Part shown: positions 1 to 8,947 of the stretch, piece after piece
How positions within the stretch are numbered: position 1 is the first letter of the stretch
Layout of the letters: each line of letters opens with the position of its first letter
DNA from: an uncultured Duganella sp.
GTDB taxonomy: Bacteria; Pseudomonadota; Gammaproteobacteria; Burkholderiales; Burkholderiaceae
Assembly (NCBI GenBank): GCA_946482635.1
Contig: CAMLSG010000007.1
Coordinates: forward strand, 1-53,413
Direction: 5' to 3'
Length of the DNA stretch: 53,413 bases
Notes under the pieces: model-generated
What the model saw: the letters and a program-made list of their open reading frames with translations, nothing else
The model's database searches: none
Told to the model about the DNA's origin: nothing
Made by a program: the position numbers and the translations under genes

Positions 1-784
1 GCCCTTGCGGCACGTCGAACGTGATCGATGCATCGCTCAGCTTATGATTGACGCCGGAGCGGTAGGCTGCACCGATGTGGGTTTGCCTGGTCGGGCTATA
101 CAGCAGGCCGAGCGTGAAGCCCAAGGCATTATCGCTTCCGTCGAGTGCGATTCGGCCGTCGGCACTGGTGGGCGCGTAGCCGGGGACGCGCGAGGCTGCC
201 ATGATCGCGCCGAAGTCGAGGGCGGTCGTCAGGTTCGCTGTCGCATGTTCGAGGAAGAGCGAGCCACCGAACGACAGCTGCTCGTTCAGGTCATACGACA
301 GGGACAGGCCGAGGTTGACCGCTTTCAGTTCGGTCTTCTGCCCCTGGTAACGCCCCTTCCATTGCGCGTCGTAGTCGGTGGTGAAACCGAACGGCGCCGT
401 CAGCGACAGGCCGAGGTGGGCGCGCTCGCCCAATGGCGTGTGGAAGTACATCGCTGGAATGGGCTTGGTCGCTCCCGCCTCTCCGCCGTTGTTGCCAGAT
501 AAAGGCCGGCCGAGCGCATCCTCGCCGCCGCCGTTGAACTTGACCGAGTAGTCGACCGTGGTCAGGTCGGCCTGGAAGACCCTGCCATCCAGGCCGCGCA
601 TCGCGGCTGGATTCTCGGCGATGGCCGACGCGTCTCCGGGAGCGCTGATCGATCCTGCCGTGGCCCGGCCCTGTGCCTTGGCGCTCTTCTCCTTGAGTTC
701 AAATGCGGCGCCATGGCTCTGGCCCGCCAACAGCATGCCTGCTGCTGCTGCCAGCAGGGACTTCGAATACTTATGCTTCGACAT
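1..784 (-). CDS. FadL/OmpP1-family outer membrane transport protein (partial, C-terminus off the left edge)
   Basis: About 261 N-terminal residues are present and the frame runs off the window without a stop. The start ATG at 784 follows a strong GAGGAGA ribosome site. A cleavable signal peptide ends near GQSHGA, and the mature protein begins AAFELKEKSAKAQGRATAG. The following GDASAIAENPAAM is the typical FadL hatch-region signature. Later segments such as HLGLSLTAPFGFTTDY and IGAAYRSGVNHKLSDA are FadL-type beta-strands. FadL proteins carry long-chain fatty acids or other hydrophobic compounds across the outer membrane. The gene starts only 23 bp after the RND pump stop on the same strand, so it is probably the third gene of that operon. 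Family call is firm; the substrate is unknown. Confidence 0.88.
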   Translation of the reverse strand, partial: MSKHKYSKSLLAAAAGMLLAGQSHGAAFELKEKSAKAQGRATAGSISAPGDASAIAENPAAMRGLDGRVFQADLTTVDYSVKFNGGGEDALGRPLSGNNGGEAGATKPIPAMYFHTPLGERAHLGLSLTAPFGFTTDYDAQWKGRYQGQKTELKAVNLGLSLSYDLNEQLSFGGSLFLEHATANLTTALDFGAIMAASRVPGYAPTSADGRIALDGSDNALGFTLGLLYSPTRQTHIGAAYRSGVNHKLSDASITFDVPQG

Positions 785-807
785 CAACTTCTCCTCTTTT
801 TATGAAT

Positions 808-3800
808 TCAACTACCGGTCATCAGTTGCGGTCCCTCCGCTTCACCCGCGTGCCCCGCTGACTGTGTGTCACCGGGCCGGATCTTGAACCAGATCGAGTA
901 CATCGCAGGCAGGAACACCAGGGTCAGGACGGTGCCGGCAAGGGTGCCGCCGATCAGCGTATAAGCCAGCGTGCCCCAGAACACCGAATGGGTCAGCGGC
1001 ATGAAGGCGAAGATCGCTGCCAGCGCTGTCAGGATGACCGGGCGCGCGCGTTGCACGGTCGCTTCGACCACCGCTTTGAACGGATCCATGCCCGCTTCCT
1101 TGTTATGGTGGATCTGGCCGATCAGGATCAGCGTGTTGCGCATCAGGATGCCGGAGAGGGCGATCAGGCCGACCAGGGCATTGATGCCGAAAGGCTGCCG
1201 GAACAGGATCAGGGTCGGCACCACGCCGATCAGGCCCAGGGGACTGGTCAGGAACACCATCACCATTGCCGAAATCGAACGCACCTGGAAGATGATGATC
1301 AGCAGGGTGATCGCCAGCATGATCGGGAACAGCGGCAGCATGGCCTTGGTCGCCTTGCCCGATTCCTCGATGGAGCCCGCTTCCTCGATGGCATAACCGG
1401 TCGGCAGCTTGGCGATCAGCGGCTGCAGTTGCTTGGTGATGGCTGCCGAAACGTCCGGCGGCTGCAGGTTATCGGCGATGTCGCCGCGCACGGTGATGGT
1501 CGGCATGCGGTCGCGGCGGCGTTCGATGGGTTCTTCCATCCGCACTTCGATCTTGCCCACTTGCGACAGCGGGATGCGCTGTCCGTTGGCGCCGGCCAGC
1601 GTAAAGTCGCCGATGCGGGCTGGATCGAGGCGGATGTCGCCAGCAGCGCGTGCCACCACCTGCACGGTGCGGATGTCCTCGCGCACGGCTGTCACCGGTA
1701 CGCCGTTAAGCAGGAACTGCAGTTGCTGCGCCACCGCGTTGGAGGACAGGCCAACTGCCTGCAGCCGGTCTTGCTGCAAGGTGAAATGCATCGTAGGTGC
1801 ACGGGTGCCCCAGTCGGCATTCACGGTCCGCATCATCGGGCTGTTCTCCATGAGCTGGCGTACGTCCGCCGCAATGCTGCGCAGCTTTTCCGGATCGGGA
1901 CCGCTGACGCGGTAGGCAACCGGGAATGGCGAATACGGGCCAAAGACAAGCTGGGTGACGCGTACGCGTGCTTCGGATGCCAGGCCGCCGCCGACTGCTT
2001 CGCGCAAGCGCTGTTTCAACGCATCCCGCTCTTCCTGGCTGTCGGTGCGGACCACGATCTTGGCGAATGATGGATCCGGCAATTCCGGTCCCATGGCCAA
2101 GTAGAAGCGCGGCGCGCCTTGGCCGATGTAGGCTGTGACGATCTTTGCTTCCTTTTGCCCGGCCAGCCATGCTTCGACCTTCGCGGTAGCAGCGCTGGTC
2201 TGGTTGATCGACGTGCCATAAGGCATTTGCACCTCGACCAGTACTTCCGGACGGTCCGAGATCGGGAAGAACTGCTTCTTGACGACGGCCATGCCAAGCA
2301 CCGAAAGCACGAACAGGCCCACGACCGAGCCGGCCACCAGCCACTTGCGGGCGATGACACGTCCCAGCAAGCCGCGGAAGCGGTTATAGCGCGGGGTGTC
2401 GTAGATGGCTTCGTGGCCGCCCTCGACCTTTTTGAAATCGGGCAGCAGCTTGACGCCCATATACGGGGTGAACACCACCGCGACGACCCAGGATGCGATC
2501 AGGGCAATGCCCACAATCCAGAACATATTGCTGGTGTATTCGCCGGCGCTCGAGCGGGCAAAACCGTTTGGCATGAAGCCGACGGCCGTCACCAGGGTGC
2601 CAGACAGCATCGGCGCGGCCGTATGGCTCCAGGCGTATGCCGATGCGGCGATACGGTCGTAACCTTCTTCCATCTTCACCACCATCATTTCGATGGCGAT
2701 AATGGCGTCGTCCACCAGCAGGCCCAATGCCAGGATCAGCGAGCCCAGGGTAATGCGGTCGAAGTTCTTGCCGGTTGCCGCCATCACGATAAAGACCATG
2801 GCCAGCGTCAATGGCACGGCAGCGGCAACCACCACGCCGACGCGCCAGCCCATGCTGATAAAGCTCACCAGCATCACCACCACCAGGGCGGCGAAGAACT
2901 TGAGCATGAATTCGTCGACCGAAGAGCTGATGTTGACTGCCTGGTCGGTCACCTTTGCCAGGCTCATGCCCAGCGGCAGGCTGGCGTTGATGGCCCCCAC
3001 TTCGCTGTCCAGCGACTTGCCCAGGTCAAGACCGTTCCAGCCGTCGCGCATCACAATGCCCAGCAGAAGCGCAGGTTCGCCGCCATTGCGGATCATGAAG
3101 GTCGACGGATCCTCATAGCCACGTTCGACCTTGGCGATGTCAGACAGCTTCAGCGTGCGCCCTTGCGCCACCACCGGTGTCTCGCGGATTTTCTGCAGCG
3201 TGTCGAAAGCACCGTCCAGGCGGATGAACACTTGCGGCCCCTTGGTCTCGACGGAGCCAGCAGCGGCCAAAGCGTTCTGGCTGTTCAGCGCAGCGAACAC
3301 TTCCTGCGGGCCGATGCCGAGCGTCGCCAGGCGTTCATGGGAGAATTCGATATAGATGCGTTCCTGCTGCTCGCCGACGATGTTGACCTTCTTCACGCCT
3401 GGCACGTGCAACAGGCGCTGGCGCAGCGATTCGGCGTCGCGCACCAGCAAGCGCTGTTGCTCGCCCTTGGCCTTCAGCGCATACAGGGCGAAGGTGACGT
3501 CGGCGTATTCGTCGTTGACCATCGGCCCGATCACGCCAGGCGGCAGGTTGCCGACCTCGTCGCCGACCTTCTTGCGCGCCTGGTAGAACTCTTCCTTCAC
3601 TTCCGACGGTGGGGTGCTGTCGAGCAGGGTCAGGGTGGTGAAGGCCAGGCCGGGCCGGGTATAAGTCTCGCTGCGGTCGTACCAGCGCAGTTCCTGCAAG
3701 CGCTTTTCAATCTTTTCCGCTACCTGGTCCTGCATTTCCTGCGCGGTGGCGCCGGGCCAGGCTGTGACGATGGTCATCACCTTGACCGTGAACGCCGGAT

Positions 3801-3924
3801 CTTCGGCCCGGCCCAGTTTGAAGAAAGAGATCACCCCTGCCAGCGAAATCAGGCAAATCAGGAACAGGGTGACGGAGCGCTCGCGTACCGCGAGGGCGGA
3901 CAGGTTGAAGCGGCTGGTTTTCAC
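808..3924 (-). CDS. RND efflux transporter permease (HAE-1/AcrB-like)
   Basis: Inner-membrane proton-driven pump of 1038 residues, the normal length for AcrB-type permeases. One membrane helix sits near residues 13-35, followed by a large periplasmic domain and helix clusters around 340-490. A second half repeats this pattern from about residue 530. The fourth helix carries GLLVDDAIIAIE with Asp405-Asp406, matching the AcrB proton-relay pair. The start is GTG at 3924 and forms a GTGA overlap with the adaptor gene stop, so the two are translationally coupled. The N-terminal AEDPAF and WPGATA motifs are typical of the HAE-1 subgroup. The outer-membrane factor is encoded separately at 5827. Substrates cannot be read from the sequence. 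Confidence 0.95.
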   Translation of the reverse strand: MKTSRFNLSALAVRERSVTLFLICLISLAGVISFFKLGRAEDPAFTVKVMTIVTAWPGATAQEMQDQVAEKIEKRLQELRWYDRSETYTRPGLAFTTLTLLDSTPPSEVKEEFYQARKKVGDEVGNLPPGVIGPMVNDEYADVTFALYALKAKGEQQRLLVRDAESLRQRLLHVPGVKKVNIVGEQQERIYIEFSHERLATLGIGPQEVFAALNSQNALAAAGSVETKGPQVFIRLDGAFDTLQKIRETPVVAQGRTLKLSDIAKVERGYEDPSTFMIRNGGEPALLLGIVMRDGWNGLDLGKSLDSEVGAINASLPLGMSLAKVTDQAVNISSSVDEFMLKFFAALVVVMLVSFISMGWRVGVVVAAAVPLTLAMVFIVMAATGKNFDRITLGSLILALGLLVDDAIIAIEMMVVKMEEGYDRIAASAYAWSHTAAPMLSGTLVTAVGFMPNGFARSSAGEYTSNMFWIVGIALIASWVVAVVFTPYMGVKLLPDFKKVEGGHEAIYDTPRYNRFRGLLGRVIARKWLVAGSVVGLFVLSVLGMAVVKKQFFPISDRPEVLVEVQMPYGTSINQTSAATAKVEAWLAGQKEAKIVTAYIGQGAPRFYLAMGPELPDPSFAKIVVRTDSQEERDALKQRLREAVGGGLASEARVRVTQLVFGPYSPFPVAYRVSGPDPEKLRSIAADVRQLMENSPMMRTVNADWGTRAPTMHFTLQQDRLQAVGLSSNAVAQQLQFLLNGVPVTAVREDIRTVQVVARAAGDIRLDPARIGDFTLAGANGQRIPLSQVGKIEVRMEEPIERRRDRMPTITVRGDIADNLQPPDVSAAITKQLQPLIAKLPTGYAIEEAGSIEESGKATKAMLPLFPIMLAITLLIIIFQVRSISAMVMVFLTSPLGLIGVVPTLILFRQPFGINALVGLIALSGILMRNTLILIGQIHHNKEAGMDPFKAVVEATVQRARPVILTALAAIFAFMPLTHSVFWGTLAYTLIGGTLAGTVLTLVFLPAMYSIWFKIRPGDTQSAGHAGEAEGPQLMTGS

Positions 3925-5039
3925 GGACGTGCTCCTTCGGCTGCGGCGCCGGCGCCCTGGGTGTCGACCCGCACGCTGGCGCCTTCGCGCAACAGGTGCG
4001 CGCCGAGCGCCACGATGCGGTCGCCTTGCTTGACCTGGCCGTCGATGCTGGCGCGGTCGTCTTCAAGACGCTGCACCGAGACTGGACGCCAGGAAACCTT
4101 GGCCGGATTGCCGTCGATGATCCAGACGCCTGGCCCCTTGCCGGCGTCGAACAGGGCGCCGATCGGCACCTGCAGTCCGCCCTGGGCGGCCGGCTGGCCA
4201 TCGGCCACGTGGATCGTTACCGTGCTGCCCAAGGGTGCGTTGGCCAGTTCGCCTTCCAGCACATAGCGTGCTTCGAAAGTACGAGTGAGGCGATCCGCCG
4301 CATCCGACAACTGCCGCAACTTGGCGGGAACGCGCACACCGTCTTTGCCGAACAGCGTTGCCTGGGCGGTTGATCCAACGGCCGGACGCACCGTTTCCGG
4401 CAGCTGGATCACCGCCTCGCGGCGGCCGGCATGGGCCAGGCGCACCACCACCTGGCCGGCATTGACCACCTGGCCGGGTTCGGCCAGCGTTTCCGTCACG
4501 ACGCCGTCGCCATCCGCCACCAGTTCGGTATAGCGGCTTGCGTTCAGGGCGACATCGGCCTGGGCTTCGGCCGCACTGAGCTGGGCGCGGGCGGCATCGG
4601 CAGCGGCTTTGGCCTGGTCATAAGCGGAGGCGGAAACAGCGCCGCTCGGACGCAGGTCGCGATAGCGGGCCTCGTCGTCCGCCGCCTGTTTTGCCCGTGC
4701 ACGCGCTGCGGCGACGGCTTCCTGTTGGGCGTGAGCTGCCAGTTTCAGGTCGACCGGATCGATACGCATCAGCGGCTGGCCGCGCTTAACGGTTTGGCCA
4801 ACGTCGACCAGGCGCTCCAGCACTTTGCCGGGAACACGGAAGCCGAGGTCGCTCTGCACCCGGGCGGCGACAACGCCGGTGTAGGAGCGGGAAAGGGGCG
4901 CTACCCCCTGTACGACCGCGGCGCGCACCAGCGGCGCCTCGGTACGGGGATCGGTTGGATGTTTCTCGCCGCAAGCCACCACCGCAAACGGCAGCACGGC
5001 AGCGAAGACTGCAGACGGAGTTGAGCGAAGCAGGCGCAT
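3921..5039 (-). CDS. RND efflux periplasmic adaptor (membrane fusion lipoprotein)
   Basis: 372 residues. The N-terminus is a lipoprotein signal with lipobox VVAC, so Cys23 would be acylated and the adaptor anchored in the inner membrane facing the periplasm. A biotinyl-lipoyl half (GFRVPGKVLERLVDVGQ) is followed by an Ala-rich alpha-hairpin around residues 100-170 (QAADDEARYRDL, AQLSAAEAQADVALN), the returning lipoyl half (VETLAEPGQVVNAGQ) and beta-barrel domains. This is the usual HlyD/AcrA-like order. It is the first gene of the unit and is coupled to the pump by a GTGA overlap. A sigma70-like promoter overlapped by a palindrome lies directly upstream (5073-5108). Confidence 0.94.
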   Translation of the reverse strand: MRLLRSTPSAVFAAVLPFAVVACGEKHPTDPRTEAPLVRAAVVQGVAPLSRSYTGVVAARVQSDLGFRVPGKVLERLVDVGQTVKRGQPLMRIDPVDLKLAAHAQQEAVAAARARAKQAADDEARYRDLRPSGAVSASAYDQAKAAADAARAQLSAAEAQADVALNASRYTELVADGDGVVTETLAEPGQVVNAGQVVVRLAHAGRREAVIQLPETVRPAVGSTAQATLFGKDGVRVPAKLRQLSDAADRLTRTFEARYVLEGELANAPLGSTVTIHVADGQPAAQGGLQVPIGALFDAGKGPGVWIIDGNPAKVSWRPVSVQRLEDDRASIDGQVKQGDRIVALGAHLLREGASVRVDTQGAGAAAEGARP

Positions 5040-5072
5040 GAAAGTCCCATGGATAAAGTGATCGGGACTTTC

Positions 5073-5108
5073 ATTATGGGTCTGGTGACTAAATTAGTCA
5101 ATGGTCAC
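5073..5108 (-). promoter_or_regulatory. Promoter and TetR-type operator of the RND adaptor-pump unit
   Basis: On the minus strand a -35 TTGACT (5096-5101) is separated by 17 bp from a -10 CATAAT (5073-5078). The palindrome GTGACTA-N10-TGGTCAC at 5085-5108 covers the -35 and much of the spacer, a position suited to repression. The same arms and the same N10 spacing recur at 5777-5800 next to the tetR gene. Promoter and operator assignments are inferred from sequence only. Confidence 0.7.
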
Positions 5109-5119
5109 AAACTATTTTT

Positions 5120-5737
5120 TTATGGCGACAGGCTCCTGAGCACCAGGCTGGACAGATGCGCCGGGGCATCTTCCGTGTAATCAAAGCTATGTTGCAGCAG
5201 CAGTGGGTTGAGGTAAGGGCGCATCACCAGGTAGATCGCCATCACAGTCTCGTCGAGGGGAGTCTTGCGCTCGAAGTCGCCCGACTGGCGGCCCTCCTGC
5301 AGCACCTCGCGCAGCAGCTTCTGGATGCGCAGCTCATAGTCGAGCACGACCTGCCAGCGGTCCGTTGCGGCTGTCGCTGCAATTTCGTAAAGCTTGCGTT
5401 CATTGAACAGCAGGCGAAGGCTGGCTTCAGTAAAGGCCTTGAACATGCGGCGCAGCTTTTCAGGCGAAGAACTGGCTTCGGCAATTGCCGCGCTGACCTC
5501 GGTTTCGATCTGCTGCATGCAATTGGCGCAGATCACTTCACCGATGGCCTGCTTCGACTCGAAGAACTTGTAGATATACGCCTTTGAGAAGCCGATCGAC
5601 TTGGCCAGGTCGGACACGGTGGTCTTCGCATAGCCATAGTGGCTGAAATGTTCAACGGCTGCGGCAACGATCTGGTCGCGCACTTCGTGGTCGGCCGGGC
5701 CCCTGGCCGGAGCGGGGGAGGTGAGTGGATTTTTCAT
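5120..5737 (-). CDS. TetR/AcrR-family repressor of the RND efflux system
   Basis: 205 residues. The N-terminal helix-turn-helix covers roughly residues 15-62: IVAAAVEHFSHYGYAKTTV, then DLAKSIGFSKAYIYKFFESK, the classic TetR recognition helix and linker. The C-terminal part is an all-helical ligand and dimer domain. The chosen start is the ATG at 5737. The frame stays open further upstream, but that extension overlaps the divergent outer-membrane-factor gene and is not protein-like. The gene sits between the two efflux transcription units, and each promoter carries the same palindrome, so this protein is the obvious candidate to bind both. Confidence 0.92.
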   Translation of the reverse strand: MKNPLTSPAPARGPADHEVRDQIVAAAVEHFSHYGYAKTTVSDLAKSIGFSKAYIYKFFESKQAIGEVICANCMQQIETEVSAAIAEASSSPEKLRRMFKAFTEASLRLLFNERKLYEIAATAATDRWQVVLDYELRIQKLLREVLQEGRQSGDFERKTPLDETVMAIYLVMRPYLNPLLLQHSFDYTEDAPAHLSSLVLRSLSP

Positions 5738-5765
5738 GCGCTCAAGTTTAAGCCAAACAGAAAGA

Positions 5766-5800
5766 TTGGACAACTTGTGACCATTTGGTATTATGGTCAC
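5766..5800 (+). promoter_or_regulatory. Promoter and TetR operator between tetR and the outer-membrane factor
   Basis: The palindrome GTGACCA-N10-TGGTCAC occupies 5777-5800 in the 89-bp divergent gap. A plausible plus-strand promoter overlaps it: weak -35 TTGGAC (5766-5771), 17-bp spacer, -10 TATTAT (5789-5794). Thirteen of the 14 arm bases match the operator at 5085-5108. The site could control both the outer-membrane-factor gene and tetR itself. Confidence 0.68.
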
Positions 5801-5826
5801 TATCAATTCTTCGTGAGGGATGTCCG

Positions 5827-7287
5827 ATGCTAAGCAAACAAACCCTGGCGGCGCTCGTCGTTGCCACCCTGTCAACGGGCTGCGCCGTCGGCCCCGATTA
5901 CGCCCGGCCGGAGCCGGTTTTGGCGCAACAATTCCACGGCCAGGCCGCTGTCGAGCAGCGCCAGGCCGCCTCCAGCACCGACCTGGCCCAGTGGTGGACC
6001 GGATTTGGCGATCCACAACTGAGCCGCTTCGTGGCACTGGCACTGGAACAGAACCTCGACCTTGCGCAGGCGGCAGCACGCGTGGCCCAGGCGCGCGCCG
6101 GCCTGGGCGCAGCCAATGCTGCCTTGCTGCCTTCAGGGAATATCAGCGGACAAGCGGCCAGGGCCTATCAGTCCGTCGAAACCCCGCTGGGGCGAGTACT
6201 CAATTCCGCACCGGGCTTCGACCGTCACGGCAATGCCTATGAAGTCAATCTTGGCGCGAACTGGGAACTCGACCTGTTTGGCGGCTTGCGCCGTGGCCGC
6301 GAGGCAGCGCTGGCCGAATACCAGGCTTCGGAAGCCGGGGCGGCGGCGGCGCGGTTGGCGGTGGCGGCCCAAACCGCCGACATCTACATTACCGTCCGCG
6401 GCCTGCAGGCACGCCTCGATGTCGCCCGCAAGCAAGTGAAGACGCAACAGGATCTCGTCGCGACCATCAATCTCTTATATGGGAAAGGCCTGGCGGCGGA
6501 ACTCCAGCTCAGGCAGGCCGAAGGCGCATTGGCCCAGGTGCAGGCATCCATCCCGGTGCTGGAGTCCGGCCTGGAAACTGCCCTGAATGCGCTGGATGTG
6601 ATGCTTGCGTCGCCACCCGGCACGCATCACGCCGAGCTGGCCGAAATGGCCGGCATCCCGCTTGCGCCGCAGATTGCCGCCAGCGGCTCGCCGCGTGAAC
6701 TGCTGCGCCGCCGGCCCGACCTGATCGTGGCCGAGCGCCGCCTGGCCTCTTCCAATGCTCGGATCGGCGTCGCCATTGCCGAGTATTACCCCAAGTTTTC
6801 CCTGAGCGGGCTGCTTGGCAGCGCCAGCTCGGTATCCGGCGGCAACCTGTTCACCAATGGCGCCAACCAGGCAGCCGGCATCCTGGGCTTGCGCTGGCGC
6901 CTGTTCGATTTCGCCCGGGTCGATGCGCAGATCGCGCAAGCGAAAGGACAGGAGGCGGAAATGCTGGCCGCTTACAGGCTGGCGGCTTTGCATGCGAGTG
7001 AAGATGTCGAAAATGCATTCTCTGCATTGGTGAAGCGCGAGGAGCAGGCAGCCGTGCTGGAGCAAGGCGTCAGCTCGCTTGGCCGTGCACGCGAAGCGTC
7101 GTTCGCGGCCTACCAGAAAGGCGTCGTCAGCCTGGTCGAAGTCCTGCAGGCGGACGAAAACCTGCTGCGTGCTTCCGACGCCCGGGTGCAGGCGCAGACG
7201 GAATCGGCACGTGCCGCAGTTGCGGCCTTCCGTGCGCTGGGCGGCGGCTGGCAGGCTCCGGAGGCTGGAACAGTGGCGATGCGATAG
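5827..7287 (+). CDS. RND efflux outer membrane factor (NodT/OprM-family lipoprotein)
   Basis: 486 residues from the ATG at 5827, which follows a GAGGGA ribosome site. An in-frame ATG 14 codons upstream lies inside the operator palindrome and is less likely. The lipoprotein signal ends at STGC (Cys19), followed by AVGPDYARPE, the classic OprM/NodT mature start. Two repeats of the outer membrane efflux domain follow; the first contains WWTGFGDPQLSRFVALAL and the second LLRRRPDLIVAERRLASSNA. It would form the trimeric outer-membrane channel for the adaptor-pump pair encoded at 808-5039, whose unit lacks its own channel gene. Transcription likely ends at the terminator at 7286-7314. Confidence 0.94.
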   Translation: MLSKQTLAALVVATLSTGCAVGPDYARPEPVLAQQFHGQAAVEQRQAASSTDLAQWWTGFGDPQLSRFVALALEQNLDLAQAAARVAQARAGLGAANAALLPSGNISGQAARAYQSVETPLGRVLNSAPGFDRHGNAYEVNLGANWELDLFGGLRRGREAALAEYQASEAGAAAARLAVAAQTADIYITVRGLQARLDVARKQVKTQQDLVATINLLYGKGLAAELQLRQAEGALAQVQASIPVLESGLETALNALDVMLASPPGTHHAELAEMAGIPLAPQIAASGSPRELLRRRPDLIVAERRLASSNARIGVAIAEYYPKFSLSGLLGSASSVSGGNLFTNGANQAAGILGLRWRLFDFARVDAQIAQAKGQEAEMLAAYRLAALHASEDVENAFSALVKREEQAAVLEQGVSSLGRAREASFAAYQKGVVSLVEVLQADENLLRASDARVQAQTESARAAVAAFRALGGGWQAPEAGTVAMR

Positions 7288-7314
7288 CCTGCGCTGTGGC
7301 TGGCGCAGGCTTTT
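7286..7314 (+). terminator. Rho-independent terminator after the outer membrane factor
   Basis: A perfect 8-bp stem, GCCTGCGC (7287-7294) with GCGCAGGC (7303-7310), has an 8-nt loop and is followed by TTTT. It overlaps the stop codon of the outer membrane factor and lies between that gene and the convergent ohr gene. Confidence 0.85.
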
Positions 7315-7326
7315 CCCGGTACTTCC

Positions 7327-7782
7327 TTACGCGGTAACGACGTTCAGCACCACGTCGATGTTGCCGCGTACTGCTTTCGAGTACGGACAAATGGCGTCGG
7401 CCAGATGGGCGACCTCGGTCACGGCTGCGTGGTCGGCGCCAGGAGCGAACACGGTCAGGCGCGCCTGGAGGAAGTATTCACCGCGGCCCTGGCCAAGGTC
7501 GACTTCGATCTCGACATGGGTCCCTTCCGGCAGGGCGACTTTCTTTTCCTTGGCCGCCAGGCCGACAGCGCCCGAGTAGCAAGCCGACCAGGCGCCCGCG
7601 AACAACTGCTCGGCGAGGGGGTGCGGCTGGCTCGCCTGGATATCGAGCACGCGGCCGGCCGGATTGCCTGGCGTCGTCAGGTGGAAGTCCAGGAAGCCTT
7701 CCGGATTGCCGGAAAAGATGGCGGAATCGACAGGGGTAGTGCGGGTTTTGCCGGTGGCGAGGACTTTGGTGATTTTGCTCAT
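7327..7782 (-). CDS. ohr: Organic hydroperoxide resistance protein Ohr (OsmC superfamily)
   Basis: 151 residues, the normal Ohr length. The two redox cysteines are present, Cys68 in WSACYSGA and Cys132 in ICPYSKAVRGNIDV; the latter segment is nearly diagnostic for Ohr. Ohr is a thiol-dependent peroxidase that reduces organic and fatty-acid hydroperoxides in the cytoplasm. The start at 7782 is preceded by GGAG at good spacing; that GGAG overlaps an alternative in-frame ATG 12 bp upstream, which is therefore unlikely. Upstream DNA carries repeated palindromic boxes resembling the DNA upstream of the OhrR-like gene at 14802-15260, so repression by OhrR is likely. Confidence 0.9.
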   Translation of the reverse strand: MSKITKVLATGKTRTTPVDSAIFSGNPEGFLDFHLTTPGNPAGRVLDIQASQPHPLAEQLFAGAWSACYSGAVGLAAKEKKVALPEGTHVEIEVDLGQGRGEYFLQARLTVFAPGADHAAVTEVAHLADAICPYSKAVRGNIDVVLNVVTA

Positions 7783-7811
7783 GTGTAACTCCATTAAGTT
7801 CGTGAATTTGA

Positions 7812-7899
7812 ATCGCATACGATGCAGTCGCATTCGATGAACAGGAGTATAGCGGCGGATTTTGCGATGTCAAGCGGATTCGATTACATCGCATACGAT
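7812..7899 (-). promoter_or_regulatory. Repeated palindromic boxes upstream of ohr (candidate OhrR operators)
   Basis: The 12-mer ATCGCATACGAT occurs twice, at 7812-7823 and 7888-7899. A CGAT-N3-ATCG palindrome lies at 7881-7891. The 16 bases at 7877-7892 match 12 of 16 with those at 15303-15318 upstream of ohrR. I infer binding by OhrR; no experiment can be read from the sequence. Confidence 0.55.
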
Positions 7900-7960
7900 T
7901 TATATCAATCGGGCGGTGCTGCTTGTTTAGCGAACCGACAAGGTTTCCCCGGGGTTCCGT

Positions 7961-8947
7961 TCAGGCCGCAGATTTTGCATGCGCAATCGTCATACTGTCA
8001 GGGACGACGACCCCATTCCGGACAGCGGTCAACTCCGCCAGGATCGATATGGCGATCTCAGCCGGGGTTTTGCTGCCGATGAATATTCCCACCGGCCCGT
8101 GCAGGCGCGCAATCTGTGCCGGATCAAGGTCAAGCAACTTGAGACGCTCGCGCCGCCTGGCGTTATTCACACGCGAACCAATTGCTCCCACGTAGAACGC
8201 CTCCGAACGCAGCGCTTCCATAAGCGCCATGTCGTCGAGCTTAGGATCATGCGTCAGCGCCAGTACCGCGGTCCTCTGGTCAGGTTTCATTTCGAGGATG
8301 AGGTCATCCGGCATTTCCCGGCTAAGCTCAATACCAAGGCTGGTCCAGCCCTCGATATATTCTTCGCGCGGATCGCAGATCGTTACGTGGTAATCCAGCC
8401 CCAGCGCAACCTGCCCCAGGAAGCGGGACAACTGGCCGGCTCCAATCACCAGCAAGCGCCAGCGCGGCCCGTGCACAGTTGTCAGTTGATGCTCTCCCAG
8501 TTCCAGTTGCATGCCCGCCGTTGCGGCGGAGAGCGTTACCGTGCCGTCATGCAGGTCGAGACGGCGGGCGACAAGCTCACGACGCATCAGGCGCGCCAGC
8601 AATTCATCAACCTGGCTACCCGCCCCTAGTGGTTCAATCGCGAGCTGGACGGTGCCCCCGCACGGCAAGCCGAATCGATGCGCCTGGTCAGCGCTTATCC
8701 CGTAAGTGACGATGACGGGAAACGAAGAAATAGCGCCATCGCGGCGGGCCGACTCGATCAAGTCATCTTCGATACAGCCCCCGGATACCGAGCCGACAAC
8801 CCGGCCATCGCTTCGAATTGCCATCATTGCGCCTTCCGGGCGCGGGCTAGAGCCCCACGTCTTGATGACAGTTACCAGCTCACAGCGCTGCCCTTCACGC
8901 AGCCATTGCGCCGCCGCCCGCAGCACTTCAAGGTCAAGGCTATCCAT
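7961..8947 (-). CDS. XdhC/CoxI-family molybdenum-hydroxylase maturation protein
   Basis: 328 residues from the ATG at 8947, which overlaps the preceding gene by eight bases (ATGGATAG). The N-terminal XdhC_CoxI domain contains [19 protein letters not shown] and [16 protein letters not shown] Rossmann-type C-terminal domain begins at [17 protein letters not shown]. XdhC-family proteins bind molybdenum cofactor, promote its sulfuration and insert it into xanthine-oxidase-family enzymes. It is the last gene of the hydroxylase operon, so its client is most likely the Moco subunit at 9898-12054. Confidence 0.9.
   Translation of the reverse strand: MDSLDLEVLRAAAQWLREGQRCELVTVIKTWGSSPRPEGAMMAIRSDGRVVGSVSGGCIEDDLIESARRDGAISSFPVIVTYGISADQAHRFGLPCGGTVQLAIEPLGAGSQVDELLARLMRRELVARRLDLHDGTVTLSAATAGMQLELGEHQLTTVHGPRWRLLVIGAGQLSRFLGQVALGLDYHVTICDPREEYIEGWTSLGIELSREMPDDLILEMKPDQRTAVLALTHDPKLDDMALMEALRSEAFYVGAIGSRVNNARRRERLKLLDLDPAQIARLHGPVGIFIGSKTPAEIAISILAELTAVRNGVVVPDSMTIAHAKSAA

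Noticed and set aside
2119..4266. A 715-codon open frame opposite the RND pump and adaptor
   Set aside because: It crosses two well-defined genes and its product is low-complexity His/Gln/Arg-rich sequence; a codon-bias artefact.
5738..6079. N-terminal extension of the tetR frame by 114 codons
   Set aside because: It would run through the operator and into the divergent outer-membrane-factor gene, and the sequence is Arg/Pro/Gly-rich with no domain.
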